Assembly (NCBI GenBank): GCA_964611345.1 | Contig: CAZSYU010000051.1 | Location: forward strand, 1 to 26,943 | Length of the DNA stretch: 26,943 bases | Direction: 5' to 3' | Source: JALZVT01 sp964611345 | GTDB taxonomy: Bacteria > Pseudomonadota > Gammaproteobacteria > Pseudomonadales > Azotimanducaceae | Part shown: one piece after another, positions 23,153-26,943 of the stretch | Layout of the letters: each line of letters starts with the position of its first letter | Position numbering within the stretch: the stretch's first letter is position 1 | Translations under genes and position numbers: made by a program | The notes under the pieces: generated by a model | Told to the model about the DNA's origin: nothing | Databases searched by the model: none | What the model saw: only the letters and a program-made list of their open reading frames with translations

Positions 23153-24028
23153 CTAGCGAATCACCAACGCCGGGTTAACTGCGGTGCCATCCTTGCGTAT
23201 CTCAAAGCGCAGCACGCGCTCTTCCGGCGTATCCCGCACGCCTTGTCCAGCCCGACCAAGGGTTGCAAGTGGTGCGCCGGCCACCACCTTTTGTCCCTCG
23301 CGAACTTGCAGCGGCGCATTAAAGCCATAGGAACTTAGCCAGGTGTCGTTGTGCTTCAAAATAACAAACTGCCGATAACCCGCGAGGCTCGCCCGGGCAA
23401 ATACGATTTCGCCTGCACCCGCGGCTCTGATAACGCCGCCGGGCGGTACTGCAAAATCCACGTTGTTGCTCGGCTTACCGCTGTCGGAGGGCTTGCTGCC
23501 AAAGGCACGAATGCGCTTACCGTCGCTCGGCCAGCGCAGAGTGACCGGTCCGGTGCGCGCTACCTCCTCGGCCCTGCTCTGCGGCGCGCTTGCACTTTGC
23601 GAGGCTTGAGTTGGTGCAGAGCGCTGCTCTGCTGACCGGCGCGGGCCCGAACTGGCGGGCGTCCCCGTTTGTGGCTTGGTCTGGGTGCTGGCTAATGGGT
23701 GCGGCGGTACCCTGCCCTGCACCTGCAATACCTGCCCAGGATAGATGTCAAAGGGTGGCGCAATGTTATTCAACTGCGCCAGATCGCGAAAATCCCGCTG
23801 ATAACGCCAGGCAATGGAGTACAGCGTATCGCCTGCGACCACCCGATAGCGACCCTGCTGGAGTCCTTGCCGGGCAGTCTCCCGTGCGGCCTGACGCGCC
23901 GTGGTATTGTCCGCCAGAGACCGGTCGCTAACAGGCGGTGTGCCGCCAGACGAACAGCCGCTCACCAGCACTAGCAGCGCCAACAACGCAGCGCCTGGAA
24001 CCCACCCTATCAACTTAGCTCGCTTCAT
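23153..24028 (-). CDS. nlpD: NlpD-like LysM/LytM lipoprotein, amidase activator type
   Basis: The 291-residue envelope lipoprotein has a signal peptide and lipobox LVSGC (Cys25). A LysM domain follows (YRVVAGDTLYSIAWRYQRDF, to about residue 105), then a Pro/Ser/Gln linker, and a C-terminal M23/LytM domain (about 180–291). The LytM domain lacks the metal ligands of active peptidases: NVDFAVPPGG replaces the HxxxD pattern and LRFEI the HxH, as in NlpD/EnvC proteins that activate amidases such as AmiC during cell separation. The ATG overlaps the DUF368 gene by 14 bases. An upstream Met at 24073 would add a non-signal extension. In many relatives rpoS follows, with its promoter inside nlpD; here fdxA faces the gene directly. 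Confidence 0.9.
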   Translation of the reverse strand: MKRAKLIGWVPGAALLALLVLVSGCSSGGTPPVSDRSLADNTTARQAARETARQGLQQGRYRVVAGDTLYSIAWRYQRDFRDLAQLNNIAPPFDIYPGQVLQVQGRVPPHPLASTQTKPQTGTPASSGPRRSAEQRSAPTQASQSASAPQSRAEEVARTGPVTLRWPSDGKRIRAFGSKPSDSGKPSNNVDFAVPPGGVIRAAGAGEIVFARASLAGYRQFVILKHNDTWLSSYGFNAPLQVREGQKVVAGAPLATLGRAGQGVRDTPEERVLRFEIRKDGTAVNPALVIR

Positions 24029-24938
24029 CCGCAGGATTAAACCGCGCCAGCAACGTAACCGCCAGTAGACCAAGCCCCATCAACGTAAGCGCTGGCAGTG
24101 TCATCGGGTCAGCCACCTGAGCGGCGTACTGGGCAGGCATAAGCAGTTCTGCAGCCGCTCCCTGCCAGGGCCAGAGCTTCACCAGACTGCCTGCCATCAC
24201 CCCCGTCAATAGCGCCAGCACCGGCCCCCGAAAATTACCTAACAACCAAACTAACACCCGCGCAAACACCAACAGTCCCAACACGCAACCACCCAGCAGA
24301 CTGCCAAGCATTATGACGTCAAAATCGGCGACCGCCGCCAACACCGCGGGGTACAACCCCAGCAACAGCAACATCAGGCTGCCGGAGATACCCGGCAGAA
24401 TCCACGCCGTAACCGCAACCATGCCGCCAAGCAGCAGCATCCACCACTCGGCCTCGAGCGTGGCCGGCGACAGCCTGGACAGAACAATCCCAAGCAGCAA
24501 CCCCAGGCTGCCGAATAGCACCGCATGCTGCCAGCGCAAACCGCGCAGGAGCACAATTATTGAGGCAATGATCAGCCCAAAAAAGAACGCCCATACCAGC
24601 GGCGGCGACGTCTCAAGCGCCGCCTTAACCAACCGCGCCACCGTGACCAACGACAACCCCATGCCGGCGGCAAGGGCGAGTAAAAAACCAAGATTATGCT
24701 GCTGCCAAAAACCCGCTATTCCCGTCCGCCGCAAGACCCCAAAAGACGCGGGCCCAAAGCGCGCGATGCTCGAAAGCAGTTCATCATAAATGCCAGAGAT
24801 AAAGGCGATGGTGCCACCCGACACCCCAGGGATAACCTCCGCAATACCCATCATCGCGCCACGTAATGCGAGACTAATGTATTGTGCCACCGAGCGCTGT
24901 TTGGACTCTGGGGCAACTGCTGCGTCAGACTCACTCAC
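24015..24938 (-). CDS. DUF368 polyprenyl-phosphate transporter (PopT-type)
   Basis: A 307-residue polytopic membrane protein with about eight to nine hydrophobic helices. The family signature GAMMGIAEVIPGVSGGTIAFISGIY-like region (residues about 28–52) recurs in weaker form in the second half at WILPGISGSLMLLLLG, the expected inverted-repeat layout. DUF368 proteins have been shown in other bacteria to return undecaprenyl phosphate across the cytoplasmic membrane for reuse in cell-wall and O-antigen synthesis. Its start overlaps the pcm stop (ATGA), and it overlaps nlpD, so it is embedded in the ftsB-to-nlpD operon. It sits where pcm and nlpD are usually adjacent; co-expression with a cell-separation lipoprotein suits an envelope role. 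Confidence 0.9.
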   Translation of the reverse strand: MSESDAAVAPESKQRSVAQYISLALRGAMMGIAEVIPGVSGGTIAFISGIYDELLSSIARFGPASFGVLRRTGIAGFWQQHNLGFLLALAAGMGLSLVTVARLVKAALETSPPLVWAFFFGLIIASIIVLLRGLRWQHAVLFGSLGLLLGIVLSRLSPATLEAEWWMLLLGGMVAVTAWILPGISGSLMLLLLGLYPAVLAAVADFDVIMLGSLLGGCVLGLLVFARVLVWLLGNFRGPVLALLTGVMAGSLVKLWPWQGAAAELLMPAQYAAQVADPMTLPALTLMGLGLLAVTLLARFNPADEAS

Positions 24939-25597
24939 GGTTGCATCCCCCGCAACAAAGGCACAAAACGCACATACTCAACCACCGTTTCATTAAACTC
25001 CTTACCTGCTCGCTCTATGACGCGCAGCTCCTGCACCTCACCCGTACCAACGGGAATAACCAGCCGCCCGCCTTCATCCAACTGCTCAAGCAGCTCCGTC
25101 GGAACGCGCTCAGGTGCGGCCGTGACAATGATGGCGTCAAAGGGTCCCTGTTGCGGCCACCCCAGAGTACCGTCATCGTACTTAATACGAACATTGCGCA
25201 TCTTCAGCGCACTCAGTCGCTCTTGCGCCCGTTCGATAAGCCCTTTAATGCGCTCCACCGAATACACGCGCCGCACGAGGGCCGCTAGTACGGCGCTTTG
25301 ATAGCCCGAACCGGTGCCAATCTCGAGTACTCGTTGTGGCGCCGATTCGAGAATCGTCTGGGTCATTAGCGCCACCACAAAGGGTTGCGAAATGGTCTGC
25401 CCAAACCCAATGGGTAGCGACGAATCTTCGTAGGCGCGGTGAGCCAGGGCTTCATCGACAAAGATATGGCGCGGCACCGAACGGATGGCGTCGAGCACAT
25501 CCATGTTGACGATGCCGTGCTCCTTCAGCCGTTCAACCATGCGTGCTCGCGTGCGTGCGCTAGTCATGCCAATGCCTTGCAGATCAAACTCGCTCAT
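24935..25597 (-). CDS. pcm: Protein-L-isoaspartate O-methyltransferase
   Basis: The 220-residue enzyme methylates isoaspartyl residues in damaged proteins, allowing their repair. It shows the family segments AYEDSSLPIGFGQTISQPFV (about residues 53–72), SAM motif I VLEIGTGSGYQSAVLA (about 90–105), motif II-like FDAIIVTAAPERVP and GGRLVIPVG. The length is normal. The start overlaps the truD stop by four bases. In Pseudomonas and E. coli surE precedes pcm; it is absent here. The stop overlaps the DUF368 start. Confidence 0.96.
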   Translation of the reverse strand: MSEFDLQGIGMTSARTRARMVERLKEHGIVNMDVLDAIRSVPRHIFVDEALAHRAYEDSSLPIGFGQTISQPFVVALMTQTILESAPQRVLEIGTGSGYQSAVLAALVRRVYSVERIKGLIERAQERLSALKMRNVRIKYDDGTLGWPQQGPFDAIIVTAAPERVPTELLEQLDEGGRLVIPVGTGEVQELRVIERAGKEFNETVVEYVRFVPLLRGMQP

Positions 25598-26610
25598 GCC
25601 CGACTCAGCCTCGCGTCCGGGGGTTGAAACTGACCCAATTCGCGAAGCACTGCGGTGGCATAAGCACCCGGCGGCAAATCAAACCAAAGTGCGAGCGTGG
25701 CATCACCATGCCAATCCCAGCGCAGATTCCTCGGCACCACAGTGAGTGCCCGACGTTCCTGCAGCAGGCCTGCAAACTCAAGCTCAGTACAGATTCGCTC
25801 ATGGCCAGCGAGCGCGCGCTGTTCAAATTCTATATCTGCCTGTGATGCCTGCACGCGACCCCGCCCCCACATCGGACCATCGAGAATAACACTGTCGGCA
25901 GCGAGTCGGGCAGACAGTACCTCGTTGAACAGAAAGGACCGTAACACCGAGAGATACAACCCACGGCGAAAAGCGTTGCGCTCTTTGCGGCGCCGCGGTA
26001 GCCAGGCAATTGCCGCGGGAACATTGTCACGACCAAATCGCTGTGGACCAAAATAGTTAGGCACCCCATTACTAGTAATTGCACTGAGTCGCGCGTCGAG
26101 AAGGGCGCGGCAAGCAGTAGCGTCCTGCGCGCCCGAACAAACAACATCGCGCAACACCAGCTCAAACGAATTGCCCGAATGCCAGCCACGCCGCAGCTTT
26201 TTCGTCGTGCGCAAACGCGCAAGCTCTTGCACCTCGTCGGGTACGCTCACCTCGGGGGGTGCTTCTTCCAACGGTACGCTGAACCACTGGCGGGTGACCG
26301 CGAACTTGTCTTTCATCCCCGCGTAGCCAATCGCCGAGGTGGGCAAGCCATTGCCGTCGGCGAGCAAACGCACCACCGCATTGGTAGTGAGGTCGCGCTT
26401 TTCTATAAACAGATACAGGTGTGGGCCGGCGGGTGTGGCGCGGACAGAGTGTTCAGCCTGCTCGACTACTAAAAAATCTTCGGGGGTGGATTTGAGAGTC
26501 CCGGTCGTATCGAGCTCTGGCCAGGCCCGATGCCAGCGAGCAAACAGAGCATCGGTAAGCGTCTCTTGCTTGGGTCGCGACGGCAGTTGTCGCGCCAGGT
26601 CAGTCGTCAT
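25594..26610 (-). CDS. truD: tRNA pseudouridine(13) synthase TruD
   Basis: The 338-residue enzyme makes pseudouridine 13 in tRNA-Glu. The catalytic motif is GYAGMKDKFAVTRQWFS, with Asp101 (from the chosen Met) as the nucleophile. Other conserved pieces are STPEDFLVVEQ near the N-terminus, GVPNYFGPQRFGRD, and RSFLFNEVLSARL in the TRUD insertion domain. I start at the ATG at 26610, which overlaps ftsB by 11 bases. A GTG at 26634 is possible, but the AGGAGG upstream touches it directly and could not serve it well. The C-terminus overlaps pcm by four bases. ispD and ispF, often between ftsB and truD, are not present. Confidence 0.95.
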   Translation of the reverse strand: MTTDLARQLPSRPKQETLTDALFARWHRAWPELDTTGTLKSTPEDFLVVEQAEHSVRATPAGPHLYLFIEKRDLTTNAVVRLLADGNGLPTSAIGYAGMKDKFAVTRQWFSVPLEEAPPEVSVPDEVQELARLRTTKKLRRGWHSGNSFELVLRDVVCSGAQDATACRALLDARLSAITSNGVPNYFGPQRFGRDNVPAAIAWLPRRRKERNAFRRGLYLSVLRSFLFNEVLSARLAADSVILDGPMWGRGRVQASQADIEFEQRALAGHERICTELEFAGLLQERRALTVVPRNLRWDWHGDATLALWFDLPPGAYATAVLRELGQFQPPDARLSRA

Positions 26611-26878
26611 CGACAACCAGATAAAATGACTCACCCTCCTTGATCATGCCGAGATCGGTGCGCGCTCGCGACTCCACGGCCAACAGCGTGTGCTGCAAGC
26701 CAATAACCTCTTGCTTGAGTTCTTCGTTCTCGTTGGCAATCGCCTGGGTGACGGCTTTTTGCTGCGCCACGCGCGTTTCCATTTTAGCCAGCGCAAAGTA
26801 GCCCACATCGCTGAACCACGCGCGGTAGCCGAGTAACAGCGCGGCACAGGCAATGAGGCTAACGAGTCCTCGTATCAC
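26600..26878 (-). CDS. ftsB: Cell division protein FtsB
   Basis: The 92-residue bitopic protein belongs to the FtsQLB divisome complex. Residues about 4–20 form the membrane helix (GLVSLIACAALLLGYRAWF). A coiled coil follows (ETRVAQQKAVTQAIANENEELKQE-type heptads, residues about 35–68), then the conserved region VESRARTDLGMIKEGESFY. It starts with GTG, which shares bases with the enolase stop (GTGA). The eno–ftsB pair is conserved across gammaproteobacteria. The length equals that of relatives (about 90–105). Confidence 0.94.
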   Translation of the reverse strand: MIRGLVSLIACAALLLGYRAWFSDVGYFALAKMETRVAQQKAVTQAIANENEELKQEVIGLQHTLLAVESRARTDLGMIKEGESFYLVVDDD

Positions 26879-26943
26879 GCGCGAAACTCCCCGCGACCGC
26901 GATACTCAACACTGCCGAGCTCGGCTTCGATACGCAGTATCTG
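26875..26943 (-). CDS. eno: Enolase, C-terminal 22 codons only
   Basis: The frame running in from the right edge reads QILRIEAELGSVEYRGRG and then EFRA before TGA. This matches the usual enolase C-terminus (LLRIEEELG…YxGRxxFR). Enolase interconverts 2-phosphoglycerate and phosphoenolpyruvate. The stop overlaps the ftsB GTG. The rest of the gene lies outside the window. Confidence 0.88.
   Translation of the reverse strand, partial: QILRIEAELGSVEYRGRGEFRA

Overview
This window is chromosomal DNA of a gammaproteobacterium. The order eno–ftsB–truD–pcm–(DUF368)–nlpD on one strand, facing fdxA and mutS, and followed by recA–recX–alaS–lysC–csrA–tRNA-Ser–tRNA-Arg, resembles the conserved eno-to-recA and alaS–lysC–csrA neighbourhoods of Pseudomonas and relatives. 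I cannot name the genus. A run of exactly 100 N (19667–19766) shows that this is a draft assembly scaffold.

Layout, left to right. (1) Positions 1–4010, minus strand: an export cluster transcribed right to left, with an outer-membrane TolC-like lipoprotein, a periplasmic HlyD-type adaptor, a second adaptor with a GAF-like cytoplasmic domain and one membrane span, and the first 39 codons of a probable M50 peptidase/adaptor protein cut by the window edge. (2) Positions 4011–6599: gene-poor, more A+T-rich DNA with a small OmpA-like protein and a REP-associated tyrosine transposase (RAYT) bracketed by a perfect 26-bp inverted repeat. This segment stops at the 3' end of tRNA-Arg(CCT). (3) Positions 6774–8381, plus strand: a 2-keto-4-pentenoate-hydratase-like enzyme, a DUF4345 membrane protein and an ArsR-type repressor. 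(4) Positions 8400–12295, minus strand: the sodium-pumping oxaloacetate decarboxylase oadG-oadA-oadB with a SPOR-like periplasmic protein directly downstream. (5) Positions 12440–19592: tRNA-Arg(ACG), a small membrane protein on the other strand, tRNA-Ser(GCT), csrA, lysC, alaS, recX and recA. (6) Positions 19593–20002: the recA/mutS divergent intergenic region, with a near-consensus LexA box, a recA promoter and a 13-bp tandem repeat array that runs into the assembly gap. (7) Positions 20003–23146, plus strand: mutS and fdxA. (8) Positions 23153–26943, minus strand: eno (last codons), ftsB, truD, pcm, a DUF368 polyprenyl-phosphate transporter and nlpD, mostly overlapping by a few bases.

Functionally, the right two thirds is mostly housekeeping: DNA repair (recA, recX, mutS), translation (alaS, three tRNAs, truD), post-transcriptional control (csrA), amino-acid synthesis (lysC), envelope division and lipid-carrier recycling (ftsB, nlpD, DUF368), protein repair (pcm) and a sodium pump. 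The unusual points are the absence of rpoS between nlpD and fdxA, the absence of ispD/ispF and surE from their usual places, and short repeat expansions in recX, in the SPOR-protein gene and in the recA leader. There is also a 104-bp AT-rich imperfect palindrome between alaS and recX. The left third looks like accessory DNA and holds the least understood system: a TolC/adaptor/adaptor/M50-type export machine with no ATPase visible in this window.
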